A DNA stretch of 64,000 nucleotides from Candidula unifasciata (GCA_905116865.2 CAJHNH020008437.1:328763-392762), one strand, 5' to 3'. Shown: positions 1 to 10,849, counted from the stretch's first letter. The notes: a model not told the origin generated them from the letters alone. Made by a program: numbers and translations.

Positions 1-274
1 GATGTATTTGTTGCAATTGTAGATGTACTAAACGAGCTGATGGTATACAAGCACTCATAAAAAAAATTGGTTTAAACATTACGAATTTGACGATCCTAAA
101 AAGTTAATAATTGTTACTGGCTGAACAAATTGTAATCCATCTCAGTGCCAATTCTCATCTTCCTCTTGGAGCACATGTTCAACACACTTTTTCCAGAAAT
201 GAATGTCTATTTTTGAGAGGGACTCGTGTCAGAATTTCAATATTACACCTTTTAAATGTACTGTTCTTTTCGGC

Positions 275-760
275 AACTTGTCTTTTGACTTTAGCCCAAA
301 CAAGCTTTAGTGGGTTGAGTTGTGAATGATATGCAGGAAGTCACATAGAAGTGTGGCCGTATTCATTAATGATTTTGTCAATGTGGTACACCTTTGTCTT
401 TTTTGTTTTCCTCACAAGCTGCAACAACTCTGCCTTCAAATAAGTGACATCAAAGTTGACTTTCTCCTTAGTAAGCAATGTCCTAATTTGATCTTTTGCA
501 TTTGATGTCGTCGGCACTTTGTTTTCCTCTGATACAGCATTATGACAGGCGGCATTATTCATTACTAGGTATGTTGGTCTATATAAAATTAGAAGAAAAC
601 CATTCTCTATCAAGTGCCTAAAATGTGTCCATTCATGTCAGTGTGTGGTAGTCCCTACCATCCGTACTTTTTGATTGGAAAATAAATCCAGCATCATGAA
701 TAAGGCCTTTTTCACTGCTTCCTGCATAAGTAAGTATAATGCACTGGCCTTTGTTGCTTG
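275..760 (-). pseudogene. DDE transposase fossil (IS630/Tc1-like)
   Basis: Minus-strand translation gives the C-terminal half of a DDE-superfamily transposase. A conserved-looking DYHxDMNG-type segment lies near 640-665. It is followed by YLVMNNAACHN (the 'VMDNA.YH' block), a KAELLQLV segment, and YHSQLNPLKLVWAKVK (the 'NPIELVWA' block) near 290-330. The family normally has Asp in VMDNA and Glu in NPIE. Here these are Asn and Lys, so two catalytic acids are lost. A TGA stop separates HTSM from the LPAYHSQLNP segment, and a one-base frameshift lies near 625-640. No terminal inverted repeats were found. I read it as a long-dead fragment; similarity is judged by eye. Confidence 0.72.
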
Positions 761-804
761 TAATGTTTCTTTTCTGTTTGTTCACTGTTTACTGATTACC
801 ATTC

Positions 805-1401
805 GGCTATCCTCCGAAAAACGGGCACTAAAGATGGTGGCAGCAAAATATCCAGACGAGCCTCAGTCACGTGTCATGTGTTGTAAACATTCAAAAATTG
901 AATTCAGAACTAATAAGGAAAAAAAAAATGTTATATCAAATCGACTACATACCGATAATTTTATGCCTTTATATCTGGAAATTATGGCACAGAAGTTGTA
1001 AATAGTGCCCGAAAATCTGCTGTTTGTGGCTATGGCGTCGAAAAATATAGCATAACGGGGCGTCACTCACGCGCAAATTGCCAACTTCCTTCCGACGAAC
1101 ACTCCGCCAAGAGCCTCCCACAAATAAAATGAGAACGCTGCAGGAGATGCGGTAGCTGCTGCTAGTGAATCCCAGCCATCTAGTTTAGCCCCACCCGGGT
1201 CGCTACGCGCAGCGCGGAGGAGACTCTCGGGGGCGAGTTCAACTCTGCGGTTTGTTCCGTTTCTTGAAATTGTCAACAGACACTAATCCTAGTTTTCCCG
1301 CGATCTGCTCGTGATCGCAAGGGCGCAATTGACACGTGACTGAGGCTCGTCAGGATATTTTGCAGCCGCCATCTTTAGTGCCCGTTATTCGGAGGATAAC
1401 C
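805..1401. mobile_element. MITE, family T1 copy 1 (597 bp, 72-bp TIRs, 8-bp TSD)
   Basis: Both ends carry a long near-perfect inverted repeat of about 72 bp. The left end starts GGCTATCCTCCG and the right end, reverse-complemented, starts GGTTATCCTCCG; both run through GGGCACTAAAGATGG to CTCAGTCACGTGTCA. The element is flanked by the direct repeat taccattc (797-804 and 1402-1409). There is no coding capacity. An interior GC-rich core (about 1138-1235) is shared with the elements at 19106 and 19888. An 8-bp duplication fits hAT or P-type elements, but it does not match the usual hAT target consensus. Confidence 0.88.
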
Positions 1402-1409
1402 TACCATTC

Positions 1410-2235
1410 TTTAGCATAGGTATGGTGAGCATTACCCCAGGATTCATCCGAATATACAATATCATAGCCTCGCGGATCTGCCTCAGGTATTTGCTTCGAC
1501 TAGCAATCTAATGTGGCTTTTCACAATCAATATTTCTTCCACCTACACTTTTCCTGAAAGTAAACCCGGTGGCTCTTACAATTTTCCACAGACTACTTTT
1601 TGAAATGTCAAAACTGCATTGTGATTTCAACGTTAATTTCAGTTATCAGAGAATTAACAAGCTGATTTGTGTCTAACATTTTTAAGATCTCATATCTAAT
1701 GACATCTACATCAATTCAAAGACGTCAACTTTCCTTTTCCTTCCTAGCTTGAAAAAATTCATTTTTAAATTGATGCCTATGTCAGCTTTTACAAGCTAGC
1801 TATATGACACAATAACTTAACACTCATTTGTGGATGTGCATTTGACTAAACAACCTTGACCGACGTCTTAAATTGGCTTCAGGTCACGAACAGTGCGACT
1901 TTACACGAGAAAATCATGAAATTACGTAGGTTTTTTCTTTGACCCCCTGTTTTTTTAAATCATAGCATGAACTACTTTCTGAAACTAATGAAAGTAAACT
2001 TTCCAAAAGTTTACCAAGACGGTTCATGACAGAAATATTTATTGTAGAGAAGAGAGAAAAAAAACTACATACAACATTTTTTTTTAGTTAAAGAAAATAT
2101 TTCCTAAATGTCATGGATATTCGAAGGCTGCATGAAAAAAATCACTGCGATCTAACGGGCAGTTTTTGAGAAAATGGCTTGCAGATGAGTTTATGAATTG
2201 TTGAACAAACTATAGAATCACAAATCAGGTCAGTG
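1410..2235. other. AT-rich DNA, no gene seen
   Basis: I see no exon, tandem repeat or recognisable element here. It lies within CPSF6 intron 2 if that gene is intact. A C homopolymer follows at about 2250-2264. Confidence 0.5.
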
Positions 2236-2274
2236 CTCTCATCTTATCTCCCCCCCCCCCCCCCTTTTTCCATA

Positions 2275-2365
2275 TGGCCAAGCTATCTAGGTATATATCT
2301 CTGTGCCTTCCCCTTGCTCTTCTCTTATCAATCTTGCTAGTTGCCACCAAGTTATTGAGTCCATA
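2275..2365 (-). mobile_element. LINE 3' coding fragment
   Basis: The minus strand reads KRRARGRHRDIYLDSL. This is the basic R-x-R-G-R motif typical of the extreme C-terminus of invertebrate LINE ORF2 proteins. The same motif appears on the plus strand near 12000-12060. It is a very short relic. Confidence 0.45.
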
Positions 2366-2930
2366 TTCTCACATAACATGTCCACACACAAACACAGACC
2401 GTCCAAGTCTAACGTCTCAAATTAGTCTAGTTTTCCTCTGCACTGAGGACTACCACATGTGTTTTTCTATCATTCCCTGATATTCTCTGTTTTTCTCAAA
2501 AACCACATCTCCATTACCGGGTGTTTTTCTTCTTAAGCTGCATGATTTGTGAAATAATGTTTTTTCTTGGTATTTTAAAAAAAGTAGTTTGCCTCTGCTT
2601 TCTTTCTTAGTAGCTGGTGAACACATACACAAAAACAGAAGAAGAAGATCTCAAGCCCAATCCACCACCAAACAAATGAGTAGCCAGCTTATAATGAGGG
2701 CAGCCATATAACTTCACCTTCAGTTGAGGCAGATCTGAGTTCCTTCCCACCAGCCTAGTGGTTCCCAACTTTTTTGTTTTGTTTTTCACCTGCAACCTCA
2801 TTGTATAGACCCAACACATTACAATAGGTTTTTTAAACAGAGTAAAAGAAAGCAAACTGAACATAGATTTTTTAGTATTCTTCGTGTCAGGAATCATTCT
2901 TAAGATTCAAGAATTTATTTTGTATTTTTC

Positions 2931-3225
2931 CCCTTGTGGATACCAGCACCCCACACTGTGGAGGAAAACAGAACAGACACACTGCCCCCCCCCCCCCCCC
3001 CCCCCCCCATTTCCAATCATGTTGTTAATGTTAACTCATTAGGAGTGTTTCCTTCAAATTTTGAGTGTGTACCTGAGAGGCAAAGAACCAACTATCCGCA
3101 TACAAATAAGCCAGATCTGCAAAAAAAGATGTGCACGCAAAACTCAAGTTCTGGAACAGGACAAAAGTCCATAAATGGACAAACAACCAGGCCTTACAGA
3201 GTTTTCAGCTGGTAAAAAAGGGGTG
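2931..3225 (+). mobile_element. Short retroposon family SINE-5, copy with internal C tract
   Basis: It matches the copies at 22702-22965, 36478-36632 and 40027-40313. Shared landmarks are an opening with gtggg/ccactg, a central gaggcaa(g/a)gaacca followed by ccgcatacaaat, aactcaagttctgga, and a terminal cagctggt followed by an A-rich tail. A run of about 22 C lies at 2987-3008. The open frame through it is accidental. Confidence 0.65.
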
Positions 3226-3296
3226 ACACATTTTTGTGAAGTCAGCACAGCAAATAACTAACTAATTACATGCAGAAATTACAAAATAACACCCAC

Positions 3297-3371
3297 CTCA
3301 GCATTGGATCGTGATGATGAAGCTGCAATAACATCATCATATAAGTCTCCACCTCCACCAAAATCTGCATC
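3297..3371 (-). CDS. CPSF6: CPSF6-like, coding exon 2
   Basis: This 75-nt exon has an acceptor (T-rich tract then TTTTAG) and a donor (GAG|GTGGGT). It encodes 25 residues beginning DADFGGGGDLYDDVI and ending SRSNAE. In vertebrate CPSF6 the N-terminus has two acidic IDxY/DLYDDVI boxes, and this exon holds the second. It is phase 0 at both ends, so it joins exon 1 (5233-5289) in frame. CPSF6 is the 68-kDa subunit of cleavage factor Im. It partners NUDT21 at UGUA sites and influences poly(A) site choice in the nucleus. The RRM exon should come next but is not found between 1 and 3290, so it must lie left of the window. Assignment rests on recognising the motif order. Confidence 0.85.
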
Positions 3372-3552
3372 CTAAAAAAAAAAAAGACAAAGGTTGCATG
3401 AAATCATCTCTCTCAACTGCAGCCCTGTGTACTCATTAAAATTCTTATCGGGATCTGCAATTGTACCATCCCCCTTTTTTTTAACCACCCTCTATGGTGG
3501 TAGGGCATATTGTTTTGAGTCTTTCTGTCTAAGTATTTACAGCTGCCTGGCT

Positions 3553-3720
3553 AATGCTTCTTCTTCTTCTTAAAGTCCATACCATGTGGCACTGGTAGTC
3601 ATGTCTATCCACAATCTTCTGTCTTGTATACTTTTAATCAACTCTGCCATAATGTCAAACTGTCCAGCATCTGTTGCTGCAGGCAACACCAAGGTTCTTG
3701 GTGTCCCGAGACTGACTCAG
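3553..3720 (-). mobile_element. LINE 3' end with GAA tail
   Basis: The minus strand reads FDIMAELIKSIQDRRLW then IDMTTSATWYGL and a stop. It is followed directly by an AAG/GAA run (plus-strand TTC array at about 3557-3573). This is the usual C-terminal 'DRxxW' segment of LINE ORF2. It is heavily 5' truncated. Confidence 0.6.
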
Positions 3721-3854
3721 AAGAGCCAGCACAGGTAAATTTGTATTTGTTGTTTTTTTCATGACAAGACACTGGTCTTCAGAAATTAAAAACCTTGCAA
3801 GTCAAATCCCCACAAGCCAACCCTTTCTGTCTGAAGATTCCAAATTAGGAGCCT

Positions 3855-4260
3855 GCTCTAACTTGAAGAATCTCGAGATTCTAGGTTCACGCCCTTGCCT
3901 GGATCTCAAGATTCCAGTTTCCCTCCTAGCATGAATCTCAAGATTCCAGTTTCCATCAGCCTGGACCTCAAGAATCTAGCTTCCCTACTACTAGCCTGGA
4001 TCTCAAGATTCTAGTTTCCTTCCTAGCAAGGATCTCAGGACTCCAGCTTCCTTCATAGCCTGGATCTCAAGATTCCAGTGTCTAGGTCTCAGTCTGCACT
4101 AGCCTGGAGCTCGAAATTCCAGTTACCTAGACTGCAATAGCCAGCCAGGTGGATCGTCTCAGGATTGTAGTTTTCCAGTGAACTAATTTGTCCTGTAACT
4201 TAAGTCTAAGGGTCCACTTTCCCAGTCTGCCCCAATATCAATCTCAAGGTTCTACTTTTT
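3855..4260 (+). repeat. Diverged minisatellite (about 40-50 bp unit)
   Basis: At least eight diverged copies of a unit built on 'agcctggatctcaagattccagtttcc' run head to tail, with variable spacers. There is no open frame of note. It lies inside CPSF6 intron 1. Confidence 0.75.
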
Positions 4261-4499
4261 CAGTCTATACTAGGGGTGCAAACATGCTAAAACAAAATTT
4301 AAGGGTATAGTGTCATAATTCTGTTCAATTCCATCACATACATAATTAAATTTGGGGGGGGGAGGGGGGGGGGTCAATTTCTACCTTTTTTTCTACCTGT
4401 AGATTACATCAGAACAGAAAATCAAATGCATGTATTTAAAGGAACATAAGGATTCAATTAATCATTCAATTAATGATTAATGTGGTGTTTGTAAAACTT

Positions 4500-4690
4500 G
4501 AAACTATATGTATAAGTTTTGAGTTGGATTATCTTTACATCCATCCAGGTGCCAAGATTCCCCATCAACATATTCATCAATGTTGTTTGGTTAATAGTGC
4601 CACTCCTATGCTGGCTGACAAGACTTTGGGTGTGTCTGGTGTGCTTCTCATACATGGCTGTGCTGAACTATACTCCCAATTCTTGTTTTC
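4500..4690 (+). repeat. Dispersed repeat also at 38061-38175
   Basis: The segment from gagttggattatct to gctggctgacaag recurs with moderate divergence at 38061-38175. Parts recur at 45540-45605 and 46135-46175. The family is unknown. It has no tRNA-like promoter that I can see. Confidence 0.6.
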
Positions 4691-5232
4691 TCAACAGCAG
4701 TGATGTGGACACATTTCCAAAACCTCAGGACATTCTATCTCTCTAACAACATTGACAATGTCTGTGTGAAATTTATATGTATATTATTCATTATATTAGT
4801 AATATTACACATTTTTTTATTTTGTTTGCACCTTCGCTTTTGTTTTCGACTTTTGGAATTTTCATTCCTCCAATGTTAAAAAAATAGAGAATTAATTAAA
4901 TCTGCAGACGCAGCTAGCTACTACTACTATGTTATCAAAAGATCTCAATGATGAAAGCTCACTAAACTAGTTTTTTGTCACCACATTTGTAACAGTGACT
5001 CGGTGGCAAAAAGGGACAGGCAGCGGAGGATGAACTGGTGTTTGAACTGTTTGGTGTAACACAACAAAGATGGGACGTTCAAAATAAATTCAAAGTTGGT
5101 CCGGGCACACCGCGTCAGTCATGCCGAGTAATACAAAATTAAACTCTGCCGAAAGCTATAACTGGTTTTAATCAATAATGCAATGAGAAATGATTATTCC
5201 AGCGGATATATAATGAATAATGCACTGCATAC

Positions 5233-5289
5233 CTGGCTAAACTCATCTTCAATATTATCGTACAAATCGATGTCTACGCCGTCTGCCAT
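5233..5289 (-). CDS. CPSF6: CPSF6-like, first coding exon
   Basis: The exon encodes MADGVDIDLYDNIEDEFSQ and ends at a donor CAG|GTATGC (phase 0). Human CPSF6 starts with the same MADGVD block followed by an acidic IDxYxDxxEEFxQ segment, so the start codon is secure. The next exon (3297-3371) supplies the DLYDDVI box. Just upstream of the ATG the minus strand holds GCAGATGGCAAC and a short 5' leader. No TATA box is obvious, as is usual for a housekeeping gene. Intron 1 is about 1.86 kb and contains a minisatellite and a LINE tail. The product would be the CFIm68 subunit of the 3'-end cleavage machinery. Confidence 0.88.
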
Positions 5290-6039
5290 TTTCTACGGTG
5301 TTTTAATATCTTGCCAGGTATTGTTGCCATCTGCACTCTAAACTCAGTTTACAAACACTGGACCTGAGGGGCATAAAATTAGTCAAGCTAGGGCAAAATA
5401 TTAATTATTTGAGATAAGAAATTTTAATTGATGATTTCTTAAACAACGAAAAATATAATACGTATTACATTTTTATAATACAATACTCTAAGCTGGCATG
5501 TTCAGTTTCGAAATACTAATCAACTGTGAGCTAAACTCATCTGCACTTACTTTTTTTTTCCTTTAATTTTGTATTTTGCAGAATTAACATCTCATGAGAG
5601 TCAAACATCTACAAATCGTGGAGATCCCGTTCAACCGTACTGCCATATAATACAATTGTTCTAGAGCTTGGTGAGCTATGCAGTCTTCGTGGTCAAGACC
5701 GGAGACAATATAACCAACATTTTATGAAAACAATACGTAGAAGTTCATTGGAGTGGCTGCTGCATCGAAGGACTGACTAGGCATGGAAATGCCCAATGTG
5801 CAGTGACGTTGATAGTAATAACATAATGTAACAAATATTGTGGCACCACAAAACTGTTACGAAGTGGCCTGTAGTCAAGTGTGGGTGGGTTATTGCACGT
5901 GTAGCTGTTTGGATGGATATAGCACAGAACGAAAAGTATATCAGCGATTATGTGGGACTGTAGGATTAACACTTCAAGAAGCAGTATCAAACAAACACAA
6001 ATCCCGGAAACCTCACTTTATCATATAGCTACATAAGTA

Positions 6040-6345
6040 ATAAAGTAAAGGACCCTTTTCAACGCCTTTAGGCGTATTGGGCACATAGGGCTAGACCTAT
6101 ATTTTATAGACCAATCGGCACTTGGTGGATGATGTAGTCAGCACTGCGCCGGCCACCTATACTTCCCACGAATGCACCTGGTACCCACTCACGGCTGGGT
6201 CGACCCGGGAGTACATCTAAATGGCAGAGTTGAGGAACCACAAAACTTGGTAACCTGTAGTCTAATGTGAGTGGGTAATTTTGAAGTAATTTAATTGCTG
6301 TTATATATGTGATAGAGGCGACTGTCAAGAGGGATGTCAGTGAGT
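6040..6345 (-). mobile_element. SINE-1 copy (tRNA-derived)
   Basis: It carries the SINE-1 body: ggacccttt...ggcgtattgggc, agaccaatcggcacttggtgg, gtcagcac..gcgccggcc, and ggctgggtcgacc. The element reads right to left. The same body occurs at more than ten other sites here (for example 42810-43075 and 51285-51545). The tRNA-like head is not clear in this copy. Confidence 0.75.
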
Positions 6346-6643
6346 CTAGGTCTTCTTTAAGTGCTTAATAATCAAGATTTTTTCTGTGCGCAACATTAAG
6401 GCATCATTTTTCCAACGTTAATGAAAAAGACGCTTTGTGGTGAGTACCGGCACCTTTTTATGTGCAAAAAAAAACTGGTTGTAATGTTATTATTAATAAT
6501 AATAATGTGCTGAAGGTGAATGGCAAATAATTATAGTAATATATTAAAACTAATAGGAAATATTTACAGAAATACTTTTTTAAAAAGTGAACTATTCTTG
6601 GCTATGGTGCCGCTTAAAGGCTTGGGGAACCCCGCCCTTTTCC

Positions 6644-6648
<5 letters not shown>

Positions 6649-6684
<36 letters not shown>

Positions 6685-6688
6685 TCTC

Positions 6689-6736
<48 letters not shown>
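6649..6736 (+). repeat. (CT)n microsatellite
   Basis: An 88-bp CT array with a few CC interruptions, followed 20 bp later by a G run (about 6755-6768). The open frames across it are artefacts. Confidence 0.95.
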
Positions 6737-6738
<2 letters not shown>

Positions 6739-6799
6739 CATTACTTATGGTCGGGGGGGGGGGGGGTTAAAAACATAAGCTCTCGCTCAATACAATTAT

Positions 6800-6860
6800 C
6801 TGGCTGCTGAAGATGGAGATTGGGTGCTTATGGGAATGTCCTGAATGGCGTGATGTTGGT
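6800..6860 (+). mobile_element. 3' end of RNase H-bearing LINE (relic)
   Basis: The plus strand reads LLKMEIGCLWECPEWRDV. Its CPEC-like cluster matches the ends of the minus-strand relics at 32010, 62490 and 63195 (LLKMGxEQLWECPEC). Only about 60 bp are recognisable. Confidence 0.5.
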
Positions 6861-6999
6861 TCCTATAGTCGCGGGAAATAGAGGACGGGGTGATTCTTTT
6901 TTCCTTCTGCCTTTTGTCTTCTTACTGAGAACAAGGCCTCAACAAACACACCCCAAGCCTTGTCTTGTTCACGACTAGCGAGATTCAACAGTTTCATTT

Positions 7000-7430
7000 A
7001 AACGTTTTAGACTACGGGTGGAGCTGGCTTGTATCATACTGCTAATAGCCGCAGCTTCAAGAGAGCATTAACATTGGCAGCAGGGAAAACAGCCAAACGG
7101 GCAGTAAGTGTATCTGACTTCATGAACATGCTTCAAAAGATAGCAATAGACGGTATGCGCTCTGAATGTGTAAAAAGCATTCGAATATCCCACTTAACTT
7201 TCCTCACCTGGATCTACACACCTGGCCATACTGGCATAAAGGGTAATGAGCGAGCAGACCAACTGGCAAGCAATGCACCAAAGCATGGGAGAAGAAGCAT
7301 GGAGAGAGCAGATATCATCACCGTTGTAAGGACTGGTCTTGTAGCTATTCACGATTTATGCCGTAAAACACTGCAAATGGCGCAACTAAAGAAAGCTACC
7401 CGGAGAAAAACGCACAGTAAATCTTGTTAG
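7000..7430 (+). pseudogene. Non-LTR retrotransposon RNase H domain fragment
   Basis: The frame contains WIYTPGHTGIKGNERADQLA. This is the C-terminal His/Asp part of a type I RNase H as found in I/Jockey-type LINEs. The first RNase H acid (TDGS block) is missing upstream, and the frame ends in a basic tail at 7430. It is a fragment; no flanking duplication was seen. Confidence 0.75.
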
Positions 7431-7454
7431 TAATTTATTTCTGCCCCTGAAAGA

Positions 7455-7545
7455 TTTTTTTTTTTTTTTAAAGTCCCCACTCTACCGAGGATCAGAACCT
7501 GGGTCTCCCGAATGAGCCATCGTTCTCAACCATTCCCTCAACCAC
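7455..7545 (-). mobile_element. Possible tRNA-like SINE head
   Basis: Reverse-complemented, the sequence has a box A-like tggttgagaac and a box B-like aggttctgatcct spaced as in a tRNA. It is preceded on the plus strand by a T14 run at 7450-7464 that could be the tail. Only one copy is seen here. Confidence 0.4.
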
Positions 7546-7982
7546 TCCTCTCCTACTTTCACTAAACTGCATCCAGTAATTTACAAACTACCACTTAGAC
7601 ACCGGTTAACAGCAATGTTAGGGGAGGGGGTGTCATCCATTGTGAATGGTCACCCGCTCTGCACTCCAATTCGCCCCCCTCCCCTCCCCACCTCTTCTGG
7701 AGTCGTTGTTGGAGCTAAGAGTTTAGTGCTGCATGAGACGCCCTCGGCAGGCGACCTGCCGCTCTGCCATATGAGACTGAGCCAGACGTAATAAAACTAT
7801 TTTCTATGAAGTCGGCCTTCTAGCTTTAATTACACTATGAAATTAAGGTAATAAACCACCACACAGAAAGCAGTCGGTAAACAATTTATAAGCATGTTGC
7901 AACCAATTAATAACTGGGTGTTTGGTACTGTTATATTTACACTTTCAGCCCCAAGCAACATGATATGTTTGTTGATACAGTG

Positions 7983-8306
7983 TTATTTCGATATACGTTC
8001 GATCTGGTAAAGGTTCAGCTTGGTATACGTCCTGTTTAGACAGGAATTATTTTGGTTAGTATACGACCCTTGTTTGGAATACGACCTTGTATGAGTCAAA
8101 ATTAGTCGCGACACCGCTCGATGTCCTTGTTTGCCTCTCTGGAGACATCGCCGCGGATAGATGCCAATGATTTTGCAGAGAAGTGTCAACCCCAAAAAGC
8201 CGTAATAGCATTGTCTGAAATCAAATTTCCGAAATATCCCGAGAAGAAGGCACAGGCCAAGTTAGTTCATTGGGTATTAGTAAAAGTTGAACCTGATGAG
8301 CCTTAA
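7983..8306. other. Low-repeat segment with short open frames, no call
   Basis: Short frames exist on both strands (plus 8121-8306, minus 7983-8195). Neither shows a known motif or exon signals that I trust. Sequences such as gtatacgac recur locally. It could be the edge of an unrecognised DNA transposon. Confidence 0.25.
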
Positions 8307-8504
8307 CTAGACTCAAGTAGCGAAAATAGACATGGTAAAGAAGAAAGGGTACAGGGGGCGGGAGACCTCTAAAAAATCATTCAGATTCCCGAAGTTTCAG
8401 TGGTAGGAATCTCTCCATCCAAACAATAACATCTTTCTCTTCCTCTTACCTTCTCGGTACTATCCGAGCAGACACTCGACTCTTCTCATAAAGATACAGA
8501 TTTA

Positions 8505-8640
8505 AAAAAGTAAAGATCATTATTCACGCCTTTAGGCGCATCTGGCATATGAGAAGAGCACCCATATTTTTACAGACCAATCGGCACTACGTGGGTAATG
8601 TGGCTGTCTTTACTTTCCCGGGCATACATCCTGGTACTCA
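8505..8640 (-). mobile_element. SINE-1 fragment
   Basis: It contains gcctttaggcgcat, tacagaccaatcggcacta, gtgggtaatgtggc and catacatcctggtac. This is the 3' two-thirds of SINE-1 with the head missing. Confidence 0.7.
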
Positions 8641-9009
8641 TTTCAGGCTGGGTATTCCTACTGCAAATAGGTCAAAACGAAGTACATATTACATTACCCG
8701 CAACTGCACATTTTTCAACTGATCTCAGTGTTCAAACGCGATTTTCTCGAAATCAGGATTTATTATTAGCACGTAGGCGACTTCGACGTTGCGTCATCAG
8801 ACATGCTTTTCTTAGCTTTTTGCACACTATGATCCCTTTCTCTCAAACACAAACACAATGGAATAGGGATTAAAACTAACACATAAAAACCAGTAGGCAG
8901 GCATACCAGCCTCTGTGCCACCACATAACCACATGTAGTATATACAAAATCAATAAGACAAAAGAATTTGTTGTTTCTAAATATGTGGAATAACATCTTA
9001 TGCAATATG

Positions 9010-9800
9010 TCTCTTTCATTGAAGGTTAGAACACAAATTCTTGCTTGCTACACACACCGAGTTTAAACATATGGCTACGAGTCCTGGACAATCGGTAGGT
9101 AGGTAGGCCAAACAATTTCTTGAGGCCTCAGAGATGTGGTTTTACGGAAGAATGTTTAAAATACCTTGGACAGTCAAAAAGAGCAACCAAGACGTTTTGA
9201 AAGAGGCCGGAGCCTGAAGACAACTTACCACATACAGACAATGACGGTATCATTTTTCGGCCATGTTATCAGAGGAGGCTTGCGCTGGTTTCGACAGTGG
9301 TATCAGGGGGCTGACCGTCCAGTAAGCAATGGCAAACTACTAGACGTAAATCTGCCTAGAGAAACCTCACAACAGCCAGAGGCTGCTGGGGTTGGTTCTC
9401 CAATGTCCTGTAAAGGATACGAAACGAACCTTTTGAACGCTTCGTAATGCCGGATTGCCGGGTTCGACTCCAGCTGCGGGTCATGCGCCTTGCGTTGGTT
9501 TCGATGGTGGTATCATGAAAGCCGACCGTCCAGGGCAATGGCAAACTACTGGACGTAAATCTGCCTAGAAAAACCACACAACAGCCAGGGACTGTTGGGG
9601 CTGGTTCTGCAACGTCCTGTAAAGGATACGCAACTAACTTATGAAATTGAATATTTTGTGACCATTGGGAAGATCTGTGGACAGAGGGATGCATGACATA
9701 GAGGTGTGTCAGCACACAAACTGATACATGCTGCAGGAAATCGCAGATTGTGGAGAGGCATGATCGTCCACGTCAGTCGGCAAGGGACCTGATGATGATG
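9010..9800 (+). mobile_element. LINE ORF2 C-terminus with TGA-repeat tail, split by SINE-2 dimer
   Basis: The protein remnant includes EMWFYGRMFKIPWT followed by a VSFFGHV block. After the inserted SINE-2 copies it continues with sequence matching the LINE at 57362-58080 (HxGVSAHxLIHAxGDRRLW-type end), terminating in ctgatgatgatg. Both copies are badly frameshifted. The intact order of blocks shows that the SINE dimer landed inside an older LINE. Confidence 0.75.
9284..9640 (+). mobile_element. SINE-2 tandem dimer
   Basis: There are two head-to-tail copies. Each ends in ggcaaactactrgacgtaaat, ctgcctaga, then tcctgtaaaggatacg. The second copy has a good box B, gggttcgactcc (about 9460). The first lacks its tRNA head. 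SINE-2 copies also occur at 29265, 38200, 47725, 48000 and 61800. Confidence 0.8.
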
Positions 9801-10151
9801 TGGAATAAAAGAAAGGCTTTTGTAAAAGAAGAAAATCCTGTCCTTACTCACCATAAAGTATCTATTACAGTAGCACTTGAAAATGATGCGCAAAAAGGTG
9901 GCGCTGTTGAGCACCATTGCGTCCAGAAAAGAAAAAACAGACACGAATAAAAGTTAAATGTACGATTGTTGGTGAGCATAAAAAGTGTTTAGTATTGCTT
10001 TATTCTCAAAATATTAATGTTTTCTTTCCCTGGTTTTCACTGTTTGTAGGAGTTTCATTTTTCATAGTTCTTCAATGCTCTTTGGTTCACTAGAGTTTCG
10101 GCAAACCATATTTTTTTCAGTTGCATTTTTCCCCTCTTTATTATCGATGTT

Positions 10152-10211
10152 CACGGCCAGCTCCAGTATATAAATGGCCAGCTCCAGTATATAAATCTGG
10201 AGATGGCCGTG
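10152..10211. mobile_element. Ultra-short TIR element, family U, 60 bp
   Basis: The ends are CACGGCCAGCTCCAG and, reverse-complemented, CACGGCCATCTCCAG: inverted repeats of about 20 bp. Inside is a direct duplication of ggccagctccagtatataaat. Related 36-bp and 45-bp sequences at 25193 and 46004 carry flanking direct repeats. No TSD is visible at this copy. Confidence 0.6.
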
Positions 10212-10409
10212 ATTCAGCGAACCCGCCATGGGCATAAATCTCACCCAATCAACAAGTCGCTTTAGCCATGACACTAGCTAGATAAATTATTCTCAGCCAG
10301 TGATGCTAAACCCACAAAGATGGTTACTGAGTTTTTGGGAGTGGTGGCGTCGGGAAAAGGGGATGCTAGGGTAAGGACTGCTCCGGGTGTCATCACTGGG
10401 GGAAAAAGT

Positions 10410-10473
<64 letters not shown>

Positions 10474-10518
10474 CGGGGGGGGGGGGGGGGGGGGGGTGGG
10501 GGGGAGGGGGGGGGGGGG
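10410..10518 (+). repeat. 109-bp G tract
   Basis: Almost uninterrupted G, with single C, T and A breaks at 10474, 10497 and 10505. It could form G-quadruplexes on the plus strand. Length accuracy in an assembly is doubtful. The poly-Gly and poly-Pro frames are not genes. Confidence 0.85.
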
Positions 10519-10849
10519 CAAAAATTGCAAAAATGTTTTTAAAAATAAAATTGTGTAGAGGTGTGCAGAGGGGTTCAACTGAACGGTTTGTGCCCTCTTG
10601 GATACTAAATGGAGTTTTACCATCCCCAAATTAAAAAAAAAATTCTTCATTTGGACAGACCAACAGGATAGATTCCTGATATCTCGTTCAACCACTGAAG
10701 AAATTTTAATTAGGGCACCCGTACAGTGGCGTTGGATGGGAGTGGGGAGGGGTGCTGGTTGCCCCAGGTATCATTACCGAAGTGGTAAAAATATGAGTTT
10801 TTAAATTAAATAAAAAAAGGATATAAATATTAATGTGTGTGTGTTTGTG

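Noticed and set aside
5745..6028. Overlapping frames on both strands near 5.8 kb
   Set aside because: No motif; part of the sequence resembles 6220-6330 weakly, suggesting an old repeat.
10320..10695. Poly-glycine and poly-proline open frames
   Set aside because: Simple translation of the G tract.
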